The notes below the pieces were generated by a model. The model made no database searches and was not told where the DNA came from. It saw nothing but the letters and a program-made list of their open reading frames with translations. The translations under genes were made by a program, and so were the position numbers. Shown here in pieces: positions 43,175-51,858 of a stretch of 64,000 nucleotides of DNA; position 1 is the first letter of the stretch, and each line of letters begins with the position of its first letter. This stretch comes from Symsagittifera roscoffensis (Eukaryota; Xenacoelomorpha; Acoela; Convolutidae), in the NCBI RefSeq assembly GCF_963678635.1, contig NC_087065.1, positions 7,523,209-7,587,208 on the forward strand. Reading direction: 5' to 3'.

Positions 43175-43702
43175 TATCATAGTAATCGAGGTTAACGTCA
43201 GGAGTCCCTTCAACACATTATCCAGTCAAAATCCTCGGAATTCTCAAGATATGGAAGAGTAAAATATAATGTGCATAGAAAAAAAGGGTTTCAATTAAAA
43301 TGGGCCCTTCCGTCATGCGACGGTCCGTGCACAGGTTGGATAGGGCCATACCAATGCTATATAAAGATATCGGCAAAATTTTATGAATCTATCAGGTCAA
43401 TTTTAAAGCATCCAGAGAATTGTCAATTAAAATCTACCCTCCTCGATTATAGCACAGATGGATTTGTCTATGTTGGATGTATTTTTAAGTTTTTAGCACC
43501 CCCTGAGGCAGATGATTTTTTCTCTTTTTTGTTTTTCTTATTATTTTCAATCTAATCAGAAGGTCAAAAGTATCATAGTAACCGAGGTTACAGTCAGGAG
43601 TCCCTTCATCACGTATTCCAGTCAAAATCCTTGGAATTTTCTAGATATGGAAGTGATAATGATAAAAGGAGATGACAAGTGTTTAAGTCCTTTTCAATTA
43701 AA
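43175..43702. repeat. Pair of direct repeats (about 130 bp, offset 396 bp) between EXO1 and the ORF block
   Basis: 43175-43305 and 43571-43702 share TATCATAGTAA.CGAGGTTA, TCAGGAGTCCCTTCA and CCAGTCAAAATCCT.GGAATT. They lie between the EXO1 start codon (43116) and the stop of the last ORF in the block (43751). They could be relics of an insertion boundary or a local tandem duplication. Confidence 0.7.
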
Positions 43703-43741
43703 GGGCAGAGGATTGCACTCCTAAGAAGTGCGAAAATTATT

Positions 43742-43747
43742 TTTATT
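43742..43747 (-). terminator. Poly(A) signal AATAAA after the ORF cluster
   Basis: On the minus strand AATAAA follows the TAA of the 43751-45112 reading frame by only 3 bases. This gives a natural transcript end and marks the 3' side of the minus-strand block. Confidence 0.5.
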
Positions 43748-43750
43748 CAT

Positions 43751-45112
43751 TTAAAGTTTAATGTGTCCGAGAATGATTCGTTCCGTTTTTTGCTTAGTTT
43801 CTACTGCATTGTAATCTGTGACAGTTGATCCTCTCTGTTTCTGTCTCTCAAAGTCACTGAAGTTCCCACTCACATATCCCATGAACTTCTTTCCTAGTAA
43901 TGACTCCAATTCTTTTTTGGTTATCTCCGGAACTGCTGAGAACATCTTACATAGTAACTCGTAAGAATTTTCAGACTTTCTCGCCAATCTCACACACTTC
44001 GGCACTGAGAAGGCTTGATCCACGATCGTTCTTGTACTCTTCACGTCCACAGCCACGAAATGTACAGGATATCTGCTCCTGCACATTGGAGTCAACGTTG
44101 AACCCACCAAATATCGTGCTCCTGATGGTCTACAATAAGTCTCGCTGTGTCTGATGTTCATTTCTGTCTCGATTGCTTCCCTCCATTTCCCTATGTATTT
44201 CTGTTCAGTCTGCAGAACTCCTGGGAATACTTCTACACTGATGGCTGTGACCACCTCATGTTTCTGTTCCAGATTCAATAGTGACTCTAAAGAACCAAAC
44301 ATGCTGTAGAATCCTAGTGCAGTCACTAGATTCACATCGGTTCCTCCATGGCAATCTGCTATCAGTTCCGTTTCTGTTCTAGCTTTCATCACTACCTTTC
44401 CAAACAATACCGTCAATTGCTTGTGTTGTTTCTCCAGGGTCTTCACACAGTCCAAACCTCCACAAACGTGACCCTCCAGTCCACAGACTTCCGCCAGACA
44501 GCTACCAGGTTTGACCCAGTCTTCTGGTCCCCAGCCAGGCAACTCCACTTTATCTTCTCCGTTGCTCTTAGAAGCTGTTATCATCACATTATATATGATG
44601 TTGAGGTCACGCAGGTTACAGTCTGCATTCAGTTCCCTCTGTACGTCTTGTGTCGCCCGTAATATTGAGTCAGCGTTGGGACTAGGACACCATGATGGCC
44701 TCATCAATTCCCACCCTGTCATCAAGCTCGTTCTCAGTAATTCATCTGAGAATCCCAACCCAAACTCCACTCTTTTGTCGGATTTTGGTACTGAAGGTGC
44801 AGTCACCTCTTCTTCCAAGACCAGTCCCAATTTGGCCTGTGGGTTGTTAACGCTCTTAATCATTACAATTCTGGACGTCCAGAATCTTAGCAACACCGCC
44901 TGCTCATAATCGAAGAAGCAATCGCGTATGTCTTCACTCAGGAAAGGATTGTACGCGATCCCTATGATCCCGGATACGTAGCCATACGATTTCTTCTTGA
45001 TCGGTTCACAGTATTCACTGGATTTCGGCAATGCTCCCATAGATTCTTTAGTGAGTCTCAGCTCCTTGTTTGAGAATCTCCTGATTTCGTCTATCTTTTT
45101 CATGGGTTCCAA
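43751..45112 (-). CDS. Unassigned 3'-most ORF of the minus-strand block (about 450 aa)
   Basis: I do not recognise this protein. It follows the 1,356-residue ORF in the same frame, separated only by the codons TGA ACA TGA (45124-45116), and the first ATG is at about 45103. It may be the C-terminal part of the same polyprotein cut by stops, or a separate cistron. Visible features are four Cys in 17 residues (CLAEVCGLEGHVCGGLDC, residues about 205-222) and otherwise a mixed globular composition. No signal peptide or membrane segment was seen. The length of open frame without stops argues for recent selection. An AATAAA follows the stop immediately. Confidence 0.6.
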   Translation of the reverse strand: MEPMKKIDEIRRFSNKELRLTKESMGALPKSSEYCEPIKKKSYGYVSGIIGIAYNPFLSEDIRDCFFDYEQAVLLRFWTSRIVMIKSVNNPQAKLGLVLEEEVTAPSVPKSDKRVEFGLGFSDELLRTSLMTGWELMRPSWCPSPNADSILRATQDVQRELNADCNLRDLNIIYNVMITASKSNGEDKVELPGWGPEDWVKPGSCLAEVCGLEGHVCGGLDCVKTLEKQHKQLTVLFGKVVMKARTETELIADCHGGTDVNLVTALGFYSMFGSLESLLNLEQKHEVVTAISVEVFPGVLQTEQKYIGKWREAIETEMNIRHSETYCRPSGARYLVGSTLTPMCRSRYPVHFVAVDVKSTRTIVDQAFSVPKCVRLARKSENSYELLCKMFSAVPEITKKELESLLGKKFMGYVSGNFSDFERQKQRGSTVTDYNAVETKQKTERIILGHIKL

Positions 45113-45121
45113 CTCTCATGT

Positions 45122-48100
45122 TCACCTCATCGGTTTACTTTGCTGCATATCCAGCAGTGCTAGCAAGAAAAAGGCTTTCGTTCGCTCATGGCCTTCCCTC
45201 AACATTTTAACACAAGTGCTTAATGCAGGTACTGAAATCTGCTCTATCAGGAATCGAATGAAACAGAGAGCGTCTCTCCGCTTCGCACACGCTACTGCTG
45301 CTCCCTCCTGGACTATCAGATCCCTCAGATTCGTCATAAGGAAAACCTTTTCTTCTTTTGATCTCTTCCTTTCCTCTGAGTCATATTCTTCGCGAGTCAG
45401 TCCCATCATGCACCAGGCGAACCTGAGTTGTAACTCTGTTCTTACGTAAGGTACTGCCATGAGAGCATGATTTCTTGGCATAGTCCTCATTTCTTCTTCG
45501 AAATACCTCAACACTACTGCTTTCCATGGAAGGCTCACTAACTGCTCGATCGTTTCCGCCTGTATGTCAGACGACGCCAAAGTCCCGTACGCCTTCTGCT
45601 TGAGGGTGGTGCCTTGCAACATCGTTTCCAGATAACCCTCCATGGCTTTTTCGTCTTCCAGGGCCATTACATACCCTCTAGCCGAGTTTCGGTATTCCAA
45701 CATCTCCATGTATCCACCGGTGGGTTCATCTATCGACACAGTCTCCGACACTGTCAGTCGGTTGTATTCCACTGGTGTTAGTTGTCCTGCGACACTTCCC
45801 TTTCCATGATTCATGGGAGATGGCTTGAATTCTTTCATTTTGCTCCCTTCACATTGGCTGAGTATTTCCATTTCTAAGGTTGCTCCAGTCAGAGTGCGGT
45901 CACTCCTTTTGGATTTATAACCAGTTGACTTTATCTCCGCCATGAGAATGGGTGGCACCATCGCTATATCAGTTAATAATCTATCTGTGCCAGACAATTG
46001 ATAATCACCTTGCCCCAAATCCATGACCTCCTCAACTCGTTTCCTTTTCGCTGAGTTACCAGCTTTCATCGATATTTCTGAATCCACCTTCGTCTTTCCA
46101 ACTCTCCTCGGCATCACTCTGCTGCCTAACTTCATTTTCATCGCATTGATTTTATCAATCACCATTTTTGATCGCATCGTCCCTCTCCTGGTTCTTGACA
46201 GATACACCACCTCTCCTTCATCGTCCTGCGGTGTCATCTTGATGGGAGAGTTCGCTTCACTCTCATCAGTGGCTGAGTCGATCAACAACTCACTCAGTCT
46301 CCCTTCACACTCATCAAGCTTGTCCAGTACCTCTCTCATCAAGGGTTGGTTGAGACCCGTTTTCAGAATAGACTGGGTCCCATAGCTTTGAACCACGGTC
46401 CAGACTTCTTCCATAAACGCCACTCTGTCCAGCTTGCATCCCGTCCTACTCTCGTGGTCTCGGTGATGAACTTCCCATTCTTCTTCGGGCAGCGTTCCCA
46501 AGAAAGGTACTCTGGCTGAGGCCTCTATTCTTCTCCTCCGAGGTGATTCCATGAGGATTCTCTGGTCGTTATTACTTGAATTGCCAGGAGAGCTGCTCTC
46601 CGGCAAATTCCGTTTCATTTCCATAAAGGCTGACGGAGGCTCCAGTGTCGAGATGCCTTCATCCGCTGGCTCAGTCGTTTCCAACGTATCTGCATTGTTA
46701 TCAAGATCACTGAAGATATTGAAATCCAGGCTGGATGTTCCTCCTGTCGATGCCCTGTCGTCTTCCCCACCAGCTTGATCTTGTTGCATGGGTTCTTCGG
46801 TTTGACGGCTTCCACCCTGTCCGTCATTTCCTTCAGACTTATCCTTGTTCGAGCTCGATGGTCCTTGTTCGTCATTGTCGGCTTCTCCCTGGAATCTCGG
46901 TATGAGCAATGTACCGGCCGATTCATCTTCCTCTTCTCCATGGACCACTTTGATTTCTTCAGAGCCGAAGGGTGCTAGGAAGGTTCTCGTCTGCAGTATT
47001 CCTCCCACTTTCATCTCCTGTTTTACACTAGTCAACATTAATGAGGCTTCAGGCAATTCGGTCCTGCCTCTCATTCTCATCGGAGCTAAGCCTAATCCCT
47101 TCCATTCCTCATCAAATCTTCCAGGCTTGGGAGTAGCGGCGTTGCTTATTCGCTTTCTCGTCGCTTGATCCGTGTATGCAAATCGTGTGTATTGTAACAC
47201 GGCGGCATTTCTCCCTACAAAGTATGGATCCATCGTTCCCACGAAATTCCCTACTCTCCTTTCATTGGTTTCGAATGCTCTCAACCTAGGAGTTTGTACC
47301 ACGGAGACTATTCCGAGCAACATCCTTCTTATCAGGGGGAATTCAGGGATTGCCTCCGGCAGCTTCTTGTAATCGCCCCAGTCCTTCGTCTCTTCTCTCA
47401 CTTTGTGATATGCTGCAGTGAGACGAGGCACTCTGGTTATCTCACCATTCGTTTTATCATTGGGTCTCAGGTTCCAAAGCTTTGGAAACACCTCGATGTG
47501 TCCTCTTTCTACTTCTCCCATGCGGTCACGGAAGAGATCGTCAAAATTGATGACTGTCATCTCTGGCTCCGATATTTTCGCAAATAACAGATCTTCACTC
47601 ATGAGCTCCCGCAATGTGTGCTGCTCACACCAGTTCAGTGTACTACCGTCCACTGCCGATATGAGGTTCAGGTGCAGCACCGACCTCCTATATGCTTCCA
47701 CTTTAACGCCAGGGAACGCAAACGTGACTGCTGGTCCATAGATCACTGTCACGAACTCCGTGACTCCTCTGATCAGCGCCAAGGGATCGGTTCTCATAGC
47801 CAAGCTCAGATCAGTTAACAGTGGCATGCCTCCAACATGTCGTCTAACATCTTCCTCTCTTTCAATCGTCTCGTCTTCTCCCGTTCCAAAGCGATTTTGT
47901 TGTAAGAGATATTGGATAAGAGTGTGTCTCAGGTCTCTTATCTTGTTCCACGAGTCCATGGATTTCTTCATATCCAAGTTACTCACTCTCTCTTTCATCT
48001 GCTCTGGACAACGTGCCAGTTTCATTAGTCCTCCCAAGTTTCCGTGGGTAATTGCGATCAATGTCAGAAGTCCATCTAGCCGCAGGTTCTGTATTCCATC

Positions 48101-49192
48101 GGTGAGCAGTATCACCGGTCCTTTCACGAAACTCTCCGCTCCGAATGTCACAAACAAGGCTATTAGTTCCATTATCGATACTCTCACTACTGCTTGGAGG
48201 AATTCCTTTATCAAATAGTGCGAGACTTTCGGGTAAACTTTTGCCAAGAAGGACGCGGTCCATCCGGCTCCCAACCCTTCTAGCATGCTGTCTGTCCTTT
48301 CAAAGCCCTCCTGTTCTTTCATTTCCTGGGTCCAGAAGGTTTCCAGAGTAATCTGACACATTCTGTTTACAAACTCAGCAGTCTTTTCTCCGGCATTTTC
48401 CGCCAGGTTCACCTCCTTCAACAAGTAGGCATGCATCTTCGTGATCATCACGGGGCCTTGCTCAAAAGCATCTGCACCCAATGCCGCTACTCTAGGGTTC
48501 AGGTGTAGCCACTGGTTGGCTTCCGGCTTGGTTCTCAGAACCATCGCCTCCAGATGAGCTCTCGTCTCCAGTGAGTTTTTCCTTCTTGTGTCTTCACCTG
48601 CCACTTCCATTGCTCGGAACCATAAGTCGTTGGACATTGCCGTGATCACTCGATGGTCGTCGTCTATTCCCGGTTTCAGTTTGAGTTGTCGACTGAAATT
48701 GGACAGTTCCAACCCCAGCACTTCGTCCAACACTAACATGTGTAGCCCGTGGTCCTTGAATCCTCTCATCGCGTTTGAGATATCTGACCATACTGCAGGC
48801 AGTTCAGACTTAAGTGGCCTCAGATTCTCCATTTCTATCAGGCGATTCGGAGCTGATATGATCACATCATATTTTCCTTCCGAGAGTAAGGCCACAATTG
48901 CATACACGAATTTCAGTCCATCCGGGAGATGTGCGTATCCCGGAGACAACGCGAATACTACTCTCAATGCCACTTTATTGAATGACCCCTCCTTCGTCGC
49001 ATCCACCACTTCACCCATCGACTCAAGGATGTCTTTTATCGCTGGCCATACAGCGTTATCTGCTGTTGTAGGATCTCTGAGTCTGCTCAGAAAACCTCTA
49101 CTGTGTAGATGGTCATTGATGCCAGCAAACACAATCGTAATTGGATTCAGGTCCCATCGTGTTGTTAGAGGGCAGTCCCTCCAAGTCAGCAA
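45122..49192 (-). CDS. Giant unassigned ORF of the minus-strand block (about 1,356 aa)
   Basis: This is the largest reading frame of the cluster and I cannot assign it to a family. It begins within the +1-shifted overlap with the SGNH ORF. Its first residues include ITIVFAGINDHLHSRG, which resembles the GxND block of SGNH hydrolases and may mark a second, diverged domain of that type. Residues about 745-880 are acidic, Ser/Gly/Gln-rich and probably disordered, ending in a basic PRRRR patch. The flanks look globular. No RT, protease, zinc finger or membrane motif is visible. Large size, lack of stops and position downstream of a Gypsy pol suggest an element-encoded structural or accessory polyprotein. 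It could instead be a separate mobile or viral-like unit. Confidence 0.65.
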   Translation of the reverse strand: MLTWRDCPLTTRWDLNPITIVFAGINDHLHSRGFLSRLRDPTTADNAVWPAIKDILESMGEVVDATKEGSFNKVALRVVFALSPGYAHLPDGLKFVYAIVALLSEGKYDVIISAPNRLIEMENLRPLKSELPAVWSDISNAMRGFKDHGLHMLVLDEVLGLELSNFSRQLKLKPGIDDDHRVITAMSNDLWFRAMEVAGEDTRRKNSLETRAHLEAMVLRTKPEANQWLHLNPRVAALGADAFEQGPVMITKMHAYLLKEVNLAENAGEKTAEFVNRMCQITLETFWTQEMKEQEGFERTDSMLEGLGAGWTASFLAKVYPKVSHYLIKEFLQAVVRVSIMELIALFVTFGAESFVKGPVILLTDGIQNLRLDGLLTLIAITHGNLGGLMKLARCPEQMKERVSNLDMKKSMDSWNKIRDLRHTLIQYLLQQNRFGTGEDETIEREEDVRRHVGGMPLLTDLSLAMRTDPLALIRGVTEFVTVIYGPAVTFAFPGVKVEAYRRSVLHLNLISAVDGSTLNWCEQHTLRELMSEDLLFAKISEPEMTVINFDDLFRDRMGEVERGHIEVFPKLWNLRPNDKTNGEITRVPRLTAAYHKVREETKDWGDYKKLPEAIPEFPLIRRMLLGIVSVVQTPRLRAFETNERRVGNFVGTMDPYFVGRNAAVLQYTRFAYTDQATRKRISNAATPKPGRFDEEWKGLGLAPMRMRGRTELPEASLMLTSVKQEMKVGGILQTRTFLAPFGSEEIKVVHGEEEDESAGTLLIPRFQGEADNDEQGPSSSNKDKSEGNDGQGGSRQTEEPMQQDQAGGEDDRASTGGTSSLDFNIFSDLDNNADTLETTEPADEGISTLEPPSAFMEMKRNLPESSSPGNSSNNDQRILMESPRRRRIEASARVPFLGTLPEEEWEVHHRDHESRTGCKLDRVAFMEEVWTVVQSYGTQSILKTGLNQPLMREVLDKLDECEGRLSELLIDSATDESEANSPIKMTPQDDEGEVVYLSRTRRGTMRSKMVIDKINAMKMKLGSRVMPRRVGKTKVDSEISMKAGNSAKRKRVEEVMDLGQGDYQLSGTDRLLTDIAMVPPILMAEIKSTGYKSKRSDRTLTGATLEMEILSQCEGSKMKEFKPSPMNHGKGSVAGQLTPVEYNRLTVSETVSIDEPTGGYMEMLEYRNSARGYVMALEDEKAMEGYLETMLQGTTLKQKAYGTLASSDIQAETIEQLVSLPWKAVVLRYFEEEMRTMPRNHALMAVPYVRTELQLRFAWCMMGLTREEYDSEERKRSKEEKVFLMTNLRDLIVQEGAAVACAKRRDALCFIRFLIEQISVPALSTCVKMLREGHERTKAFFLLALLDMQQSKPMR

Positions 49193-50195
49193 ATCTCAAG
49201 GCCGTCGTGGAGCTGAAATTTATGCTAGCGGCTATCAACCAGTCTACGCCGGTTATCGAGTACAATCTGCTGACGGATAGCATCGCTCCATTCATCATCC
49301 TCCTTGCATCTTCGATGAAGCTTACTCTCTGGAGATCCAGCTTCATTAGTTCGTCTTTGTATATATGCCAGGGAGACGGTATGGGTCTCGACCACATCAA
49401 TGAGCCTCTGCTCGGTCTCTCCTCTCGACTGGTACTCGTCGTCTCCGATCTAGTGTCCGATCTAGATGTGCCTGCTGTCTCTTCGATTGGGTTGACAGGT
49501 CCTATTCTTCTCCTAGGATGAATAGTCCTCCTCATCGGTGCTTCTCCCAATCGATCCTGTACGTCTGTTCTTCGACCTGGTTCGCTGGAGCTTTGTTGCC
49601 TGTAGTTCGTGACGGCCGGGACCGTACCCAAGCGTGTTTCCAAGCTAGGAGGCACAAAGGTGGTAATCACCGCGTCACTCACTGTTCCTTCTTCCTTCAG
49701 CACTCCTGTGTCAAAGAGTTCTGCTTCCAGCTCGTCCAACCGCTCTTGGAAGACTCGATTCAACCAAGCTTGTCCTTCAATACTGTCGAAGTGGATGCCG
49801 TCTGTGGTCAGTCTGGCCTGATCCATGGCTCTCAACTCATGTTCGATGTCCATGAGGATCATTCTTCCGGCATTTCGACTTGCTAGGTTCCTCAAGATGT
49901 TGTTCCATCTTACGACTCTCTCGTTGTGCCTTCTTCCTGAGGCTGTCAGGCTTCTCGCGTTCATGGGCACAGTGCAAACGGTCAGTACCGCGCAACTGAA
50001 TTTCTGCCAGAGGGTAGTAAACAAACACACCATCATTGACTCCCATAGTGCTTCCTGCTCGTCTGAACCTCTGGAGATGTCATTCGTCCCAACTAACATC
50101 ATCACATTGGGATCCTCCCTGGATTCATCAGTTCCACCATCCGATATAATTGGGTATTCGTCGCTCCTCCAAAGGCCATCACCGTGGTGACCCAC
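49113..50195 (-). CDS. SGNH/GDSL-type hydrolase, C-terminal part (blocks III and V), shifted frame
   Basis: It carries MMLVGTNDISRG (block III, Gly and Asn of the oxyanion hole, near 50082) and TDGIHFD (block V with catalytic His, near 49790). The matching block I serine is in the next ORF upstream, in another frame. The sensible join needs a -1 shift near 50115 (CCAGGGAGGATC) and a +1 shift near 49140, which cancel. SGNH enzymes are esterases or lipases, and such domains are known in some retroelements (CR1-like LINEs, rotifer Terminons). The rest of the ORF is Ser/Arg-rich, then hydrophobic. An indel or sequencing error is more likely than programmed frameshifting because no slippery heptamer is seen. 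Confidence 0.7.
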   Translation of the reverse strand: MGHHGDGLWRSDEYPIISDGGTDESREDPNVMMLVGTNDISRGSDEQEALWESMMVCLFTTLWQKFSCAVLTVCTVPMNARSLTASGRRHNERVVRWNNILRNLASRNAGRMILMDIEHELRAMDQARLTTDGIHFDSIEGQAWLNRVFQERLDELEAELFDTGVLKEEGTVSDAVITTFVPPSLETRLGTVPAVTNYRQQSSSEPGRRTDVQDRLGEAPMRRTIHPRRRIGPVNPIEETAGTSRSDTRSETTSTSREERPSRGSLMWSRPIPSPWHIYKDELMKLDLQRVSFIEDARRMMNGAMLSVSRLYSITGVDWLIAASINFSSTTALRFADLEGLPSNNTMGPESNYDCVCWHQ

Positions 50196-50980
50196 GAGGT
50201 CCTCAAATTTGACAGCACTCTGACCAAGCTGTCTCCCAGTATCAGATGAGATGTCCCGAGTGGTGGCTGCTGCAGGTTCACAGGTGGGCTCCAGGTAGCT
50301 CGATTGAAGCAGGCCCTCGGATCTGTCTCCGGAACTCCCGTGAAATTATATTTCAATTGATTGTTCTTCTGCACGTCTATTATGCGAGACACTTTCTTCG
50401 CTGGCATCTTTCGTACTTTCCTCTCTGGGATTCTCGAGCTCCCCATGAGTGGTGTCACGTTACTTATCCCTTGTCTGATCACGGTCTGGGAGAGTTGTAC
50501 TCTGCCCGTATCGTCAATCGTTCCATAGGGTGCAGTCACCCCGGAACCTGGCGCATTCTTGTTAGCGACCAGTCGTCCAGCTGTCTCTATCAGTTTGCTC
50601 ACTGTCTCTTCTACGACGGGGTCACCCAAGGTGTCACTAGGATCCGGGATCGTTACTCGATTTGTCTCTACTGGAGGTCGTGTCTCCGTTGTTTGACTCA
50701 TTTCTCGAGGCTTCAAGAGCTCCATCGGGGACTGCCCACGAGGAATATCCCTTGCAGGTATCACTTTCTCCACGGCTGTTGTCAACGCCATCTGCTCCGA
50801 TCGCTCTTTGTATTCCTGCCTTAAGCGCTCAATCTCTTGACCCTGCTTTTTGTTGCAGTCTTCAAACAACTTTCTCCACATGTCCCGATCTTCCTCCATC
50901 TGGAGCATGCTTCTGGTCATCTCGTCCAGCTCCTTCTTCGTACTTTTCAGTTCTTCGTTCATCTCATCCAGACCTTGCAT
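50102..50980 (-). CDS. Coiled coil plus SGNH hydrolase N-terminal part (blocks I and II)
   Basis: Residues 1-70 form a Glu/Lys-rich coiled coil (MNEELKSTKKELDEM onward). A long polar linker follows. LILGDSLVRVL (block I, catalytic Ser about residue 251) and AFGGATN (block II Gly) lie near the end. The frame then closes at 50102, just after the point where block III continues in the shifted frame. A coiled coil joined to an SGNH esterase is reminiscent of accessory ORFs of some retroelements, where the esterase is thought to act on membranes or lipids; that role is inference. Confidence 0.7.
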   Translation of the reverse strand: MQGLDEMNEELKSTKKELDEMTRSMLQMEEDRDMWRKLFEDCNKKQGQEIERLRQEYKERSEQMALTTAVEKVIPARDIPRGQSPMELLKPREMSQTTETRPPVETNRVTIPDPSDTLGDPVVEETVSKLIETAGRLVANKNAPGSGVTAPYGTIDDTGRVQLSQTVIRQGISNVTPLMGSSRIPERKVRKMPAKKVSRIIDVQKNNQLKYNFTGVPETDPRACFNRATWSPPVNLQQPPLGTSHLILGDSLVRVLSNLRTSWVTTVMAFGGATNTQLYRMVELMNPGRIPM

Positions 50981-51094
50981 GGTTTGGTTTGTCTGAACTT
51001 CCTGTCCTACTTTCGCCCCTTTTTGGTGGCACAGCTGCTCTCAGTGGTGAACCAGACGAGGTCGCCTCGCTGTTCATCTCCCGATGCATTCTCG

Positions 51095-51460
51095 TCAGCC
51101 CAGGTTTGGCTTGGAGGGCATTGGCATCTCACCTGGTTGGTAAGTCCTAGAACTTCCCAATCCAGGCTCATTCGCCAAGTCACTCCCTGAGAGAGCCCCA
51201 TTTCTCCACCTCATCACTCTCATGTTCGGGCGGTCTAGTACTCCTCTTTCTCCATATGCTGCCATCAACAGGACTTCCGTGGGGTGGTCCCCACGGTTGT
51301 CGTGCCCCAAGATGTTGATCAGGGCGGTCAGCAACATGACTACCTCTGGGTCCTCCAGAGCGAAGTCTCGATCAATCAGCCGACGATAGATCGCATCTAT
51401 CATCGGTCCTACATATGCCTCTGCCAGGTCCATCAATTCATCCAAGTTGAAGTTGTCCAT
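51095..51460 (-). CDS. First ORF of the downstream cluster, unassigned
   Basis: Starts MDNFNLDELMDLAEAYV and is mostly helical and acidic in its first 60 residues. The frame ends at 51095. A neighbouring frame (51201-51007) continues a plausible protein for about 30 residues before coding returns to the original frame and runs into the coiled-coil ORF at 50980. This pair of shifts (near 51110 and 51010) cancels, as at the SGNH region. I read it as the N-terminus of one long polyprotein covering 51460-43751. No family was recognised. Confidence 0.55.
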   Translation of the reverse strand: MDNFNLDELMDLAEAYVGPMIDAIYRRLIDRDFALEDPEVVMLLTALINILGHDNRGDHPTEVLLMAAYGERGVLDRPNMRVMRWRNGALSGSDLANEPGLGSSRTYQPGEMPMPSKPNLG

Positions 51461-51479
51461 TCTATTCTTTCAAGTTTGA

Positions 51480-51858
51480 TTTGATTCGATTCGATATTTG
51501 ACTCAAGTGAGTTATTAAATGATCAATCAGGATCTAGAAAAGAAGTCACAAATATCACACTTGTCTGTTTCACCTTAACATATATCGTTAAAATTTGCTT
51601 AAAAACAGTTCAGATAAAAAGATATTTATCCTAAAATTTATTAAAATCAATTGGTTTCTAAAATTTTGGAATTCGACCTAAGATTGGACAGTCCAAACTT
51701 TGGATCTATTCCCAAGATCGTCATTTAGTTGTTCATGGTCACTAACCCCTACTTACCCATGATCTTAATAACCTAACACATAACATAACATAACATAACA
51801 CACATATCACATATTACATAAAACTTAGTCTTTGGCCTAACACTCTCTCGCACATCAC
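51480..51858. other. Spacer between the Gypsy pol and the downstream ORF cluster
   Basis: Non-coding, AT-rich, with a TAACA-unit microsatellite (ACATAACATAACATAACA at about 51780-51800). It could hold a promoter for the downstream cluster or be a degenerate 3' LTR, but no second copy was found in the window. Confidence 0.4.

Noticed and set aside
45116-45124. TGA ACA TGA between the two last ORFs as programmed readthrough or selenocysteine
   Set aside because: No supporting context such as a readthrough signal or SECIS was seen, and two closely spaced stops argue for true termination or decay.
48588-49280. 230-codon + strand frame opposite the giant ORF
   Set aside because: Low-complexity Ser-rich translation opposite a 1,356-codon frame; a typical complementary-frame artefact.
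51480-51858. Possible 3' LTR of the minus-strand Gypsy element
   Set aside because: No second copy was seen in 61475-64000, and no TG/CA ends with a target duplication could be fixed.
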